Assembly (NCBI GenBank): GCA_966211765.1 | Contig: CBIHOV010000026.1 | Coordinates: 1-64,000, forward strand | Length of the DNA: 64,000 nucleotides | Direction of reading: 5' to 3' | DNA from: Paraflavitalea sp966211765 | Lineage (GTDB): Bacteria; Bacteroidota; Bacteroidia; Chitinophagales; Chitinophagaceae | Shown: piece by piece, positions 15,376 to 23,736 of the stretch | Position numbering within the stretch: position 1 is the first letter of the stretch | Layout of the letters: every line of letters starts with the position of its first letter | Program-made: the position numbers and the translations under genes | The notes under the pieces: generated by a model | Databases searched by the model: none | What the model was told of the DNA's origin: nothing | What the model saw: the letters and a program-made list of their open reading frames with translations, nothing else

Positions 15376-16329
15376 ATGCTGAAAGAGATACAGCCCACCG
15401 GGCAAAAAGATACAAGAAGTGGATTTGGCGATGGCATCGCAGAAGCTGCCCGCAAAAATTCAAATATCGTTGCATTAACAGCCGATCTCGCAGGTTCTTT
15501 AAAACTCAACCAGTTTATTAAAGAATTCCCCGAGCGCTTTATCCAGTGCGGCATTGCCGAAGCCAATATGATCGGTATTGCAGCCGGATTGACCATTGGC
15601 GGCAAGATTCCTTTCACTACTACTTTTGCCAATTTCTCTACCGGCCGCGTGTACGATCAGATCCGTCAATCTGTAGCCTACTCCGGTAAAAATGTAAAAA
15701 TATGCGCCTCCCATGCCGGTCTTACACTCGGTGAAGATGGTGCTACCCACCAGATCCTGGAAGATATTGGTATGATGAAGATGTTGCCCGGCATGACCGT
15801 GATCGTGCCTTGCGACTACAACCAAACCAAAGCAGCTACCCTGGCTATTGCTGATTACCAGGGCCCTGTTTACCTCCGTTTTGGTCGTCCCGTATGGCCG
15901 ATCTTTACCAAGGTAGAAGACTTTGTGATTGGTAAGGCACAGGTATTCTCTGAGGGTACCGATGTTTCCATCTTCGCCTGCGGCCACATGGTATGGAAAG
16001 CCATTGAAGCCGGCGTCATCCTCCAGGAAAAAGGCATCAGCGTGGAAGTGATCAACATCCACACCATTAAGCCCCTGGATACAGAAGCCATCATCAAATC
16101 CATCAGCAAAACCAAATGTGCCGTTACAGCAGAAGAGCACAACGTTCTTGGTGGTTTGGGCGATTCTGTTGCACAGGTAGCTGCCCGCAACCTGCCCATC
16201 CCTATTGAGTATGTTGGTACCAACGATACCTTTGGCGAAAGCGGTACACCTACCCAATTGCTGGAGAAATATGGCTTGTCTACCCCCCACATTGTAGCCG
16301 CAGCCGAGAAAGTAATCAAGAGAAAATAA
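15376..16329 (+). CDS. Transketolase, C-terminal subunit
   Basis: This 317-residue protein corresponds to the pyrimidine-binding and C-terminal domains of transketolase. It has DTRSGFGDGIAEAAR at the start, then IQCGIAEANMIGIAAGL (the catalytic Glu of the thiamine-diphosphate site), and a C-terminal domain ending with VGTNDTFGESGTPTQLLEKY. Many bacteria split transketolase into two polypeptides; the N-terminal thiamine-diphosphate half is needed for activity and is not in this window. ATG 15376 is chosen over ATG 15337 because a -7 element lies between them and family members begin just before KDTRSGFG. A strong terminator follows. Confidence 0.9.
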   Translation: MLKEIQPTGQKDTRSGFGDGIAEAARKNSNIVALTADLAGSLKLNQFIKEFPERFIQCGIAEANMIGIAAGLTIGGKIPFTTTFANFSTGRVYDQIRQSVAYSGKNVKICASHAGLTLGEDGATHQILEDIGMMKMLPGMTVIVPCDYNQTKAATLAIADYQGPVYLRFGRPVWPIFTKVEDFVIGKAQVFSEGTDVSIFACGHMVWKAIEAGVILQEKGISVEVINIHTIKPLDTEAIIKSISKTKCAVTAEEHNVLGGLGDSVAQVAARNLPIPIEYVGTNDTFGESGTPTQLLEKYGLSTPHIVAAAEKVIKRK

Positions 16330-16351
16330 CCCTTCAAGGTTTAGATCATAC

Positions 16352-16385
16352 AGCGGGTCCCGACAAAATCGGGACCCGCTTTTTT
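16352..16385 (+). terminator. Intrinsic terminator after the transketolase subunit gene
   Basis: AGCGGGTCCCGA (16352-16363) pairs perfectly with TCGGGACCCGCT (16369-16380), with a 5-nt loop and a six-T run. Confidence 0.95.
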
Positions 16386-16451
16386 GTGTCCTCTCCTTGT
16401 CCGTTGCCCATACGTTATCAACGATAAATAAATATTAATAATTACAATATA

Positions 16452-16519
16452 GAGAACACTGACGAGGACATATAGAGGAGTTATAGAGGACATGACGAGG
16501 ACATACCAGAGGATCAGAC
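16452..16519. repeat. Six-unit 11-12-bp tandem repeat (GAGGACATnnn)
   Basis: Units begin at 16452 (GAGAACACTGAC), 16464 (GAGGACATATA), 16475 (GAGGAGTTATA), 16486 (GAGGACATGAC), 16497 (GAGGACATACCA) and 16509 (GAGGATCAGAC). It lies between the convergent transketolase and kynA genes, after the transketolase terminator. No start codon or promoter is close. Confidence 0.7.
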
Positions 16520-16670
16520 CCGTAGATCAAGGCAGGATCATTCGTATATGGTCCTTGTCATATCCGATAATGATCCTACACAACAGCTTGTTGCATAGCA
16601 CAAAGACCAACTAGTCGAAACTGGAAGTTCCAGGCCATTCCGGTGCAATAAGTGGGGAAGTAACAGGCAA

Positions 16671-17672
16671 TTATCCATGCATAAAGCCCAGCTTTCCTTC
16701 CAGTTCAGCAGAAAGAGCAGGCAGCTTTCGCCGCTCGATCAAAAAGCTGGTAAGGCGGGCTATTTCCGAGAAGATATAATGTTTATCCAAAGCCCCTTTG
16801 AGGTAATCACGGCCTGTGCTGCCTCCCGTACCGATACGGGTGCCTATGATGCGTTGCACCATACCCATGTGGCGATAACGCCAGGTACTCAGCTGCTCAT
16901 CGATCTCCAGCAGGCTATTCAACAATTGGAAGGGAAGTTGCAAAATGGGATAGCCCCGGTATAGCATAATGAACAAGGCTGCCCGGCTGGCCCTGGGACT
17001 TAACCTTCTTTCTGCACCAGCAGAAGCATCATCAAACACACTATCGAAGTAAGCCTGGTTGTCCTGCTCTGCGGTGGCCAGGCTCTTCACATAAATTTGC
17101 CGGTAATCGTTCCAGAAGTTTTCCGCTTCATCTACAAAAGGCATTCTTTCCAGCCAGTCGTTCAGCAATTCAATAAAAGACCTTTCCGATTCTACCTGCC
17201 GTATAAGGTCTACCTGCTCCGGGCGCAATTGCGAAACATAATATTGCTGACCAAAACGTTGCTGGTATTTCAATCCCAGTTTCGCCTCCAGTATCTTGAA
17301 CTGCCAGCTTTGGAAGCCCGAAGCAGGCCGCAGCATATCACGGAAGTCGAGGAAATCCATGGGAGTCATGGTTTCCATAATGTCGATCTGGCCCACCAGT
17401 ACTTTGAGGATCGACACCATGCGCGATAAACGATGCACCACCGTTTGCAGTTCCGGTGAATTGTCATTCACCGAAGGCTTCTTCATAATGCCACTCACCG
17501 AATCTACTTCATACAACAGTTGCTTGAACCAAAGCTCATACGCCTGGTGAATAATGATGAACAACATTTCATCATGCGCCGGCTGCTGCAGCTTATCACT
17601 TTCCGGCAACTGCGCATTCAGTATTTTATCCAACTGCAGGTAATCGCTATAGTGTACTTCCTGTTGACCCAT
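16671..17672 (-). CDS. kynA: Tryptophan 2,3-dioxygenase
   Basis: This 333-residue heme enzyme opens the tryptophan ring to N-formylkynurenine, the first step of the kynurenine route. Family marks are HQAYELWFKQLL (His42 region, substrate side), FRDMLRPASGFQSWQFK in the middle, and the proximal heme ligand His268 in RYRHMGMVQRIIG followed by TRIGTGGSTGRDYL. The length matches bacterial forms or is slightly longer. It is not in a kynurenine operon; purD is upstream on the same strand with a 90-bp gap that holds a heptamer tandem repeat. The kynurenine pathway would feed quinolinate, and nadC lies about 9 kb away. Confidence 0.95.
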   Translation of the reverse strand: MGQQEVHYSDYLQLDKILNAQLPESDKLQQPAHDEMLFIIIHQAYELWFKQLLYEVDSVSGIMKKPSVNDNSPELQTVVHRLSRMVSILKVLVGQIDIMETMTPMDFLDFRDMLRPASGFQSWQFKILEAKLGLKYQQRFGQQYYVSQLRPEQVDLIRQVESERSFIELLNDWLERMPFVDEAENFWNDYRQIYVKSLATAEQDNQAYFDSVFDDASAGAERRLSPRASRAALFIMLYRGYPILQLPFQLLNSLLEIDEQLSTWRYRHMGMVQRIIGTRIGTGGSTGRDYLKGALDKHYIFSEIARLTSFLIERRKLPALSAELEGKLGFMHG

Positions 17673-17732
17673 GAAAAACTTTTTTTGTTGTAACCCCGAC
17701 CGAAGGGAGGGATCCGCTATCGAAGCGAGCGT

Positions 17733-17760
17733 ACTGCCGATTGTCGACTGCCGATTGCCG
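17733..17760. repeat. Heptamer tandem repeat between purD and kynA
   Basis: ACTGCCG, ATTGTCG, ACTGCCG and ATTGCCG lie end to end. The array stops 2 bp before the purD stop codon and is about 60 bp upstream of kynA. Confidence 0.65.
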
Positions 17761-17762
17761 TC

Positions 17763-19052
17763 TCACGCAAACTCATATCCAATATCCTTCCTGTAATACA
17801 TATCCTCAAAACTGATCTGCTCCAATACTTCCTTTGACTTATTCACGGCATCAGGGATCGTATCACCATAAGATGTAACACACAATACCCTTCCGCCACT
17901 GGTGAGCACTTCATTATCCTTTGGAATGGTGCCGGCATGAAAAACAAGACTATCCGCCGGGAATGTTTCATCCAGTCCACTGATGGCATATCCCTTTTCA
18001 TAATTACCCGGGTAACCACCACTCACCGCCATTACCGTGCAGGCAACACGATTGTCCGTTTCTATCTTAATCGTATTCAATGTTTCATTGGCAGTTGCCA
18101 CCAACAGGTCTACCAGGTCTGTTTTCAGACGGGGCATCACCACTTCTGTTTCCGGATCACCCATGCGGCAATTGTATTCAATGACCATTGGTTCATCTCC
18201 TACTTTGATCAACCCCACAAATACAAATCCTTTATAGTCGATCTTTTCCTGTTCAATACCTTTTATGGTGGGTTCAACAACCTTTTCCACCACCTTCTTC
18301 ATAAACGCCTCATCTGCAAAAGGCACCGGGCTTACTGCTCCCATGCCGCCTGTATTGAGACCTGTGTCTCCCACACCAATACGCTTATAATCTTTGGCTT
18401 CCGGCAGCAATACATAGTGCTTACCATCCGTCACCACAAACATGCTCAGTTCAATTCCATCCAGGAACTCTTCCACTACTACCTTTTTACCAGCATCACC
18501 AAACTTGCTTTGCTGCAACATCAACTCAAATTCGGCCATTGCTTCTACATGCGACTGGCAGATCAATACTCCTTTTCCGGCAGCCAGTCCATCTGCTTTC
18601 AATACAATGGGTAAGTTATGCTGCTGCAGGTAGGGAATACCTTCTGCATAATTGGTGGCATCAAACTCACGATACCGGGCAGTGGGTATATTATGGCGCA
18701 TCATGAACTTCTTCGCAAAAGCCTTACTCCCTTCCAGTTGCGCTCCATATTGAGAAGGACCAATGATGGCCACCTGTTGCAAGGCCTTGTCTTTCCTGAA
18801 CAGATCAACAATACCCTTTACTAACGGCTCCTCAGGACCGACCAGCACCATACCGATCTCCTTGTCCAACACGAACTTCTTAATTGCATCAAAATCCGTA
18901 ACAGACATGTTAATATTGGTGCCGCACAAAGCAGTGCCTGCATTGCCCGGAGCGATGTATAACTGCTGACACTTTGGACTTTGTGCAAGTTTCCAGGCCA
19001 GTGCATGCTCGCGGCCTCCAGAGCCAAGGAGTAGAATATTCATAGTGTTCAT
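17763..19052 (-). CDS. purD: Phosphoribosylamine-glycine ligase (GARS)
   Basis: This is a 429-residue ATP-grasp enzyme of purine synthesis that joins phosphoribosylamine and glycine. It starts with NILLLGSGGREHALAWKL and carries VGPEEPLVKGIVD, the ATP-grasp block LPIVLKADGLAAGKGV, and YNCRMGDPETEVVMPRL, the metal/ATP site. The length is the family's usual. ATG 19052 is annotated; ATG 19043, which starts directly at MNILLLGSGG, is just as likely. kynA follows on the same strand. No promoter match was clear upstream. Confidence 0.96.
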   Translation of the reverse strand: MNTMNILLLGSGGREHALAWKLAQSPKCQQLYIAPGNAGTALCGTNINMSVTDFDAIKKFVLDKEIGMVLVGPEEPLVKGIVDLFRKDKALQQVAIIGPSQYGAQLEGSKAFAKKFMMRHNIPTARYREFDATNYAEGIPYLQQHNLPIVLKADGLAAGKGVLICQSHVEAMAEFELMLQQSKFGDAGKKVVVEEFLDGIELSMFVVTDGKHYVLLPEAKDYKRIGVGDTGLNTGGMGAVSPVPFADEAFMKKVVEKVVEPTIKGIEQEKIDYKGFVFVGLIKVGDEPMVIEYNCRMGDPETEVVMPRLKTDLVDLLVATANETLNTIKIETDNRVACTVMAVSGGYPGNYEKGYAISGLDETFPADSLVFHAGTIPKDNEVLTSGGRVLCVTSYGDTIPDAVNKSKEVLEQISFEDMYYRKDIGYEFA

Positions 19053-19236
19053 GGTACATTTTAACCGCTGCGAATTTCGGGGATTCGCCTGTATTGGCGA
19101 ATTTTAATTGGTGTTTGGGGCGGCTGTATAGAATTTATCACTATTTTACGCCGCTAAGGGTCAGGTCACCCCTTACGGATGCCCGCCCCCCCAATCTTAT
19201 CCCTACATTGAATTGCTAAATCAACCCCCAACATAT

Positions 19237-20964
19237 ATGGCGCAGCCAGTAAGCGGCAAACATCCTCAAGGACTCTTCGTATTATTCTTCACTGAAATGT
19301 GGGAACGTTTCAGCTACTATGGAATGCGGGCTTTATTGGTATTGTATGTGGTCAATGCCTTGCTAAAGACCGATAAATATGCCCAGGATGGTGTGTACGG
19401 CAGCTACACAGGCCTTATATGGCTCACGCCGATACTCGGTGGTTACATTGCAGATCGTTATTGGGGCAACCGGCGCTGTATTATCGTGGGCGGTTTCCTG
19501 ATGGCCGCGGGCCAGTTCCTGATGTTCATCAGCGCTTCCAACTACACCAATCCCGAGTTGGCCCATGCCATCATGTGGGGCGGTTTGGGCGTATTGATCA
19601 TCGGAATGGGATTTTTCAAGCCGAATATTTCAACACTGGTAGGACAGTTATATCCACAGGGCGACAGGCGCCTGGATTCCGCTTACACTATCTTTTATAT
19701 GGGCATCAACCTGGGTGCTTTTATTGGTCCGCTGATATGCGGCGGCCTGGGCAACCAGTACGACGAAAGTGGTAATGCCGTTTTGGGCGTCTTTAAGTGG
19801 GGATTCCTGTCGGCAGGCTTCGCCATGCTGGTCGGCACCCTCGCTTTTATCTGGTTAAAGAATAAGTACATTGTTGACCCCGAAGGAAAAGGCCTGGGTA
19901 TTACGCCCAATAAACTAATGGTCAGGCCTGAGGACGAGGTCCGCAAGCCCGAAAGCACCCAATCATCCCTGGCCCAGGTAGGCATATGGGCTGGTATAGG
20001 TGTAGCTTTATTCCTGGCATTTATGTACCTGGCAGGACAAGACTGGATCAGCGCTTTCATCTTCAGTGTCGCTATAGCAGTTTCCGGCCTCATCATTTTC
20101 GACCGCTCATTGACCCCTATTGAGCGGGGAAGAATACTCGTGATCTTCATCTCAGCTTTCTTTGTGATCTTCTTCTGGGCGGCCTTTGAACAAGCTGGCT
20201 CCTCTTTAACATTATTTGCAGAGCGGAATGTTGACCGCGCTTATGTGGTCAACACCCAACTGGGCACAGTAATATTGTTCTTAGTAGCATTGGCTGCCGT
20301 ACTGTATTACTTCCTGCAACGGATCATGTTGATACCGGTAGAATTAAAAAGAGTGTTTACAGGCCTCGCTATTGGCGCCATCTTGCTGGCCATCTATTAT
20401 TATTTCCAGGGCACTCCCTATAACCTGAAAGAAATTCCAGCCAGTTGGTTCAACAGCGTGAATTCAATGTGGCTCATCTTAGCAGCTCCTTTCCTGTCGC
20501 AGCTATGGCAATGGTTGGGCAAAAAGAATATAGAGCCCTCCTCGCCCAAAAAGCAGGCACTGGGCTTATTGAGCCTTGCTTTGGGATATTTGCTCATCGC
20601 TTATGGCGTAAAAGATGTGGCCGGCTCAGTAAGCATGCTTTGGCTACTTGGATTATACTTTCTGCATACCATTGGTGAATTGTGTTTATCACCCATTGGC
20701 CTGTCGCTGGTAAATAAACTGGCGCCCGCCCGATTTACTTCCGTGCTAATGGGCGTATGGTTCTTATCGAATGCCGTGGCCAATAAATTTGGCGGCAAAT
20801 TAGGCGCTTTACTACCCAGTAAAGGACCCACCCATTTTGCAGGTTATACCATTAATAACCTGTACGATTTCTTCATGTTGTTTGTCGTAATGAGCAGTGT
20901 AGCAGCTTTGTTACTGTTCCTGCTTTCCTATTGGATGGAGAAACGTATGGGTACCGTAAAATAA
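19237..20964 (+). CDS. POT-family proton-dependent peptide transporter
   Basis: This 575-residue major-facilitator protein has 12-14 hydrophobic segments. The POT hallmark lies in the first helices: FFTEMWERFSYYGMRALL, the E-x-x-E-R-F type proton-coupling motif. GMGFFKPNISTLVGQLY (the PTR2 signature) and FYMGINLGAFIGPLICG follow. Such carriers import di- and tripeptides with protons. ATG 19237 is preferred over an upstream TTG at 19213. The OPT-family oligopeptide carrier gene follows after a terminator, so two unrelated peptide importers are side by side. Confidence 0.93.
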   Translation: MAQPVSGKHPQGLFVLFFTEMWERFSYYGMRALLVLYVVNALLKTDKYAQDGVYGSYTGLIWLTPILGGYIADRYWGNRRCIIVGGFLMAAGQFLMFISASNYTNPELAHAIMWGGLGVLIIGMGFFKPNISTLVGQLYPQGDRRLDSAYTIFYMGINLGAFIGPLICGGLGNQYDESGNAVLGVFKWGFLSAGFAMLVGTLAFIWLKNKYIVDPEGKGLGITPNKLMVRPEDEVRKPESTQSSLAQVGIWAGIGVALFLAFMYLAGQDWISAFIFSVAIAVSGLIIFDRSLTPIERGRILVIFISAFFVIFFWAAFEQAGSSLTLFAERNVDRAYVVNTQLGTVILFLVALAAVLYYFLQRIMLIPVELKRVFTGLAIGAILLAIYYYFQGTPYNLKEIPASWFNSVNSMWLILAAPFLSQLWQWLGKKNIEPSSPKKQALGLLSLALGYLLIAYGVKDVAGSVSMLWLLGLYFLHTIGELCLSPIGLSLVNKLAPARFTSVLMGVWFLSNAVANKFGGKLGALLPSKGPTHFAGYTINNLYDFFMLFVVMSSVAALLLFLLSYWMEKRMGTVK

Positions 20965-20967
20965 CTT

Positions 20968-21001
20968 AAAAAGAGCTCAGGTATCTTCGTGGGCTCTTTT
21001 T
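20968..21001 (+). terminator. Intrinsic terminator after the POT gene
   Basis: AAAAAGAGCTCA (20968-20979) pairs with TGGGCTCTTTTT (20990-21001), with one G-T pair and a 10-nt loop. Confidence 0.85.
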
Positions 21002-21044
21002 CTATACTGTCAAAAACTACATGATTTAATTTAAACAGATTGCT

Positions 21045-23102
21045 ATGGCGGAAAAGAAGTTTCAGCCTTTTGTTTCACCCGAAACCAATATGGCTGAGTT
21101 CACCTTGAAATCGGTGCTCGTAGGCTCGGCCTTTGGAATTATTTTTGGCGCAGCCACCGTGTACCTGGCATTAAAAGCGGGCCTCACCGTATCGGCCTCC
21201 ATCCCCATCGCGGTAATGGCCATCACCCTTAGCCGCTTGTTCCTGAAGACCACCATCCTCGAAAACAACATCATCCAAACCACCGGTAGCGCCGGTGAAA
21301 GTATTGCCGCCGGTGTGGTCTTTACGTTGCCTGGTTTCTTATTCCTGAGTGAAAAGAACAGTGCCAGCTATTTCAACTACTTCACCATCCTCATCCTCGC
21401 CATTCTGGGTGGTATTCTCGGTACCTTAATGATGATCCCCTTAAGGAAGCCATTGATCGTAAAAGAACATGATACACTGCCTTATCCCGAAGGCACCGCC
21501 TGCGCCTCCGTACTCAAAGCAGGAGAGAAAGGTGGCGAATTTGCCAAAACCGCATTCTATGGCTTAGGTGTTGCCTTTGCTTATGCCTTCCTGCAAAAGA
21601 TACTGCATCTGGTGGCAGAGACCCCCACTTTTATAACCAAACAGACCCATAAATTTTTCCCTGCTGCCCGTACCAGTGCCGAGATCACGCCCGAATATTT
21701 AGGTGTGGGATACATTGTAGGACCCAAGATCGGCGGCATACTCGTGGCCGGTAGCGTACTTTGCTGGTATGTATTCATTCCTTTCCTGGCTACGCTGGTA
21801 CCCGGAGATGTGATCGCTACCCAATTGGTTAAGCTAGGCTATCTCGCCTCCATCACACAAGCCGGTGGACCCGGCGGCTGGAATCCCGACACCCACCTGT
21901 TTAACGACCTGCCTACTGCCTTATACCGCGCCTATGTGCGGCAGGTAGGAGCAGGTGCCGTAGCGGCCGGTGGTTTCATTACCCTTATCAAAACCATTCC
22001 TACCATCATATCCTCTTTCAAAGGAAGCCTCGGCTCATTGAAAGGTGGTGCTTCCACTGAAGTGGTGAAGCGTACCGACCGCGACCTTTCCATGAAAGTG
22101 GTAGGTATCGGTAGTTTGTTGATGATTGTATTGATCTCTATTTTACCACAATTACCCGGTACAGGATTTGGCAGCAAATTATTGATCGGTATACTGGTGG
22201 TTATCTTCGGCGCTTTCTTTGTAACCGTTTCTTCCCGCATTGTAGGCTTGATCGGTTCATCCAACAACCCCATCAGTGGTATGACCATTGCCACACTCAT
22301 GGGTACCTGCCTGGTGTTCATAGCAGTGGGCTGGACAGGCAAAGTATATGAGCCCATGGCCCTCGTGGTGGGTGGTCTTATTTGTATTGCCGCCGCCAAT
22401 GCAGGTGCTACCTCACAGGATTTGAAAACCGGTTACCTTGTAGGTGCTACCCCTAAGTTTCAACAGATAGCTTTGTTTATCGGCGCCATTGTTTCTTCTG
22501 TAGCCATTGGCCTTACAGTTAAGATCCTCGATACACCTACACAGGAAATGTTGCAACAAGGCATTACCCATGCCATTGGTACAGATAAGTACCCCGCTCC
22601 ACAAGGTACCCTGATGGCTACCCTGATCAAGGGTATCCTATCTTTCAACCTCGACTGGCAGTTTGTACTCGTAGGTGTTGCCATCGCCATCATGATGGAA
22701 TTGTGCGGCATCAAAGCCCTGTCTTTTGCCATTGGTATTTACCTGCCGCTGGCTACTACCCTGCCCATCTTTATTGGTGGCGCTATCCGCGGTATTGTTG
22801 ATTATAAACACAAGAAGCGTGGAGAAGCAGTTGCTGCTGAAGAAGAAGACCTCCGCAAAGGCAACCTCTTTGCTACCGGCCTGGTGGCAGGCGGCGCATT
22901 GGCGGGTGTAATTGTAGCATTCCTTTCGTCCAGCGACAAGATCAGCGCAGGATTGGCTAAGATCAGTATGGAACATGGATTAGTGGAAAGCCTCGGACAA
23001 CATAGCTATTTCCTGCTGGGCGTAGTGTTCTTTGCCCTCATGGCCTTTATCTTATACAGAGTGGGTATGCAAAAGAACCCGATAGAGACCGCAAAAAAAT
23101 AA
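21045..23102 (+). CDS. OPT-family oligopeptide transporter
   Basis: This 685-residue protein with about 15 hydrophobic segments belongs to the bacterial OPT family: FTLKSVLVGSAFGIIFGA near the start, NNIIQTTGSAGESIAAG (residues about 74-90), LPYPEGTACASVL, and VGYIVGPKIGGILVAGS. OPT carriers import oligopeptides, or metal-chelate compounds in the YSL branch, by proton coupling. The substrate is not determined by sequence. It stands alone between two terminators, just downstream of the POT gene. Confidence 0.92.
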   Translation: MAEKKFQPFVSPETNMAEFTLKSVLVGSAFGIIFGAATVYLALKAGLTVSASIPIAVMAITLSRLFLKTTILENNIIQTTGSAGESIAAGVVFTLPGFLFLSEKNSASYFNYFTILILAILGGILGTLMMIPLRKPLIVKEHDTLPYPEGTACASVLKAGEKGGEFAKTAFYGLGVAFAYAFLQKILHLVAETPTFITKQTHKFFPAARTSAEITPEYLGVGYIVGPKIGGILVAGSVLCWYVFIPFLATLVPGDVIATQLVKLGYLASITQAGGPGGWNPDTHLFNDLPTALYRAYVRQVGAGAVAAGGFITLIKTIPTIISSFKGSLGSLKGGASTEVVKRTDRDLSMKVVGIGSLLMIVLISILPQLPGTGFGSKLLIGILVVIFGAFFVTVSSRIVGLIGSSNNPISGMTIATLMGTCLVFIAVGWTGKVYEPMALVVGGLICIAAANAGATSQDLKTGYLVGATPKFQQIALFIGAIVSSVAIGLTVKILDTPTQEMLQQGITHAIGTDKYPAPQGTLMATLIKGILSFNLDWQFVLVGVAIAIMMELCGIKALSFAIGIYLPLATTLPIFIGGAIRGIVDYKHKKRGEAVAAEEEDLRKGNLFATGLVAGGALAGVIVAFLSSSDKISAGLAKISMEHGLVESLGQHSYFLLGVVFFALMAFILYRVGMQKNPIETAKK

Positions 23103-23131
23103 AGATAAAATAGCAGGTATAATCCTTTCAC

Positions 23132-23169
23132 AAAAAGCCACGGACTTTAAGAAGGTCCGTGGCTTTTTT
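23132..23169 (+). terminator. Intrinsic terminator after the OPT gene
   Basis: AAAAAGCCACGGACTT pairs with AAGGTCCGTGGCTTTTTT around a TAAG loop (23132-23169). It also lies at the 3' side of convergent apaG and may stop both. Confidence 0.95.
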
Positions 23170-23195
23170 ATTAGCTTAATGCTCTTATCAATTTC

Positions 23196-23582
23196 TTAAT
23201 TCATCTTAAACGGAACGATCATCTCAAATACGGGGATGTTTACATCGAAGGTAGATTTGCTGTGCAGATTCTCCATGAGGTAGGTCCCATACATTTTACC
23301 CATTTCGCTGCGAAGGTTGCAGCCACTTACATATTGGTACCGTTCGCCCGGTTGCAGCGAGGGCTGAACACCTACCACTCCTTCACCTTCCACTTCGCGG
23401 TTGCTGCCATTACTGTCCACGATATACCAATGACGACGATGAAGTTTAACAGGGAAATTATTATGATTCTCGATGGTAATACGATAGGCAAACATGTACT
23501 CCCCGGATACCGGATTGGAGTAATCCGGCTGGTAGAAAGTTTCTACACTGATCTCAATTCCCTCGGAGATTTTAGATACCAT
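23196..23582 (-). CDS. apaG: ApaG domain protein
   Basis: This 128-residue single-domain protein is of the ApaG/CorD family. It is all beta, with the conserved core FAYRITIENHNNFPVKLHRRHWYI, the glycine-rich VEGEGVVGVQPSLQPGE and GTYLMEN. ApaG is linked to cobalt/magnesium resistance and diadenosine tetraphosphate metabolism in enterics; its biochemical role is unsettled. The gene is monocistronic and divergent from the isocitrate dehydrogenase gene. A minus-strand TATTTTTG (-7 match) at 23611-23618 lies 28 nt upstream. Confidence 0.93.
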   Translation of the reverse strand: MVSKISEGIEISVETFYQPDYSNPVSGEYMFAYRITIENHNNFPVKLHRRHWYIVDSNGSNREVEGEGVVGVQPSLQPGERYQYVSGCNLRSEMGKMYGTYLMENLHSKSTFDVNIPVFEMIVPFKMN

Positions 23583-23610
23583 ACTATCAGTTTGCCCGTT
23601 TAAAGGTAAA

Positions 23611-23618
23611 CAAAAATA
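23611..23618 (-). promoter_or_regulatory. -7 promoter element of apaG
   Basis: The minus strand reads TATTTTTG, an exact TAnnTTTG match 28 nt before the apaG start. No clear -33 TTG is present. Confidence 0.45.
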
Positions 23619-23672
23619 AAGGCTGGGTGTAGTATTAGGTAAGATTTAATGGTATTTATTGCCGGTAGATGC

Positions 23673-23680
23673 TAATTTTG
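23673..23680 (+). promoter_or_regulatory. -7 promoter element of the isocitrate dehydrogenase gene
   Basis: TAATTTTG matches TAnnTTTG exactly, 56 nt before ATG 23737. It rules out the TTG start at 23659, which lies upstream of it. Confidence 0.55.
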
Positions 23681-23736
23681 CCCCGCTTTTAAGCCTTTTC
23701 TTCAGAAATTACCCATTTACATTAAATAATTCACTT

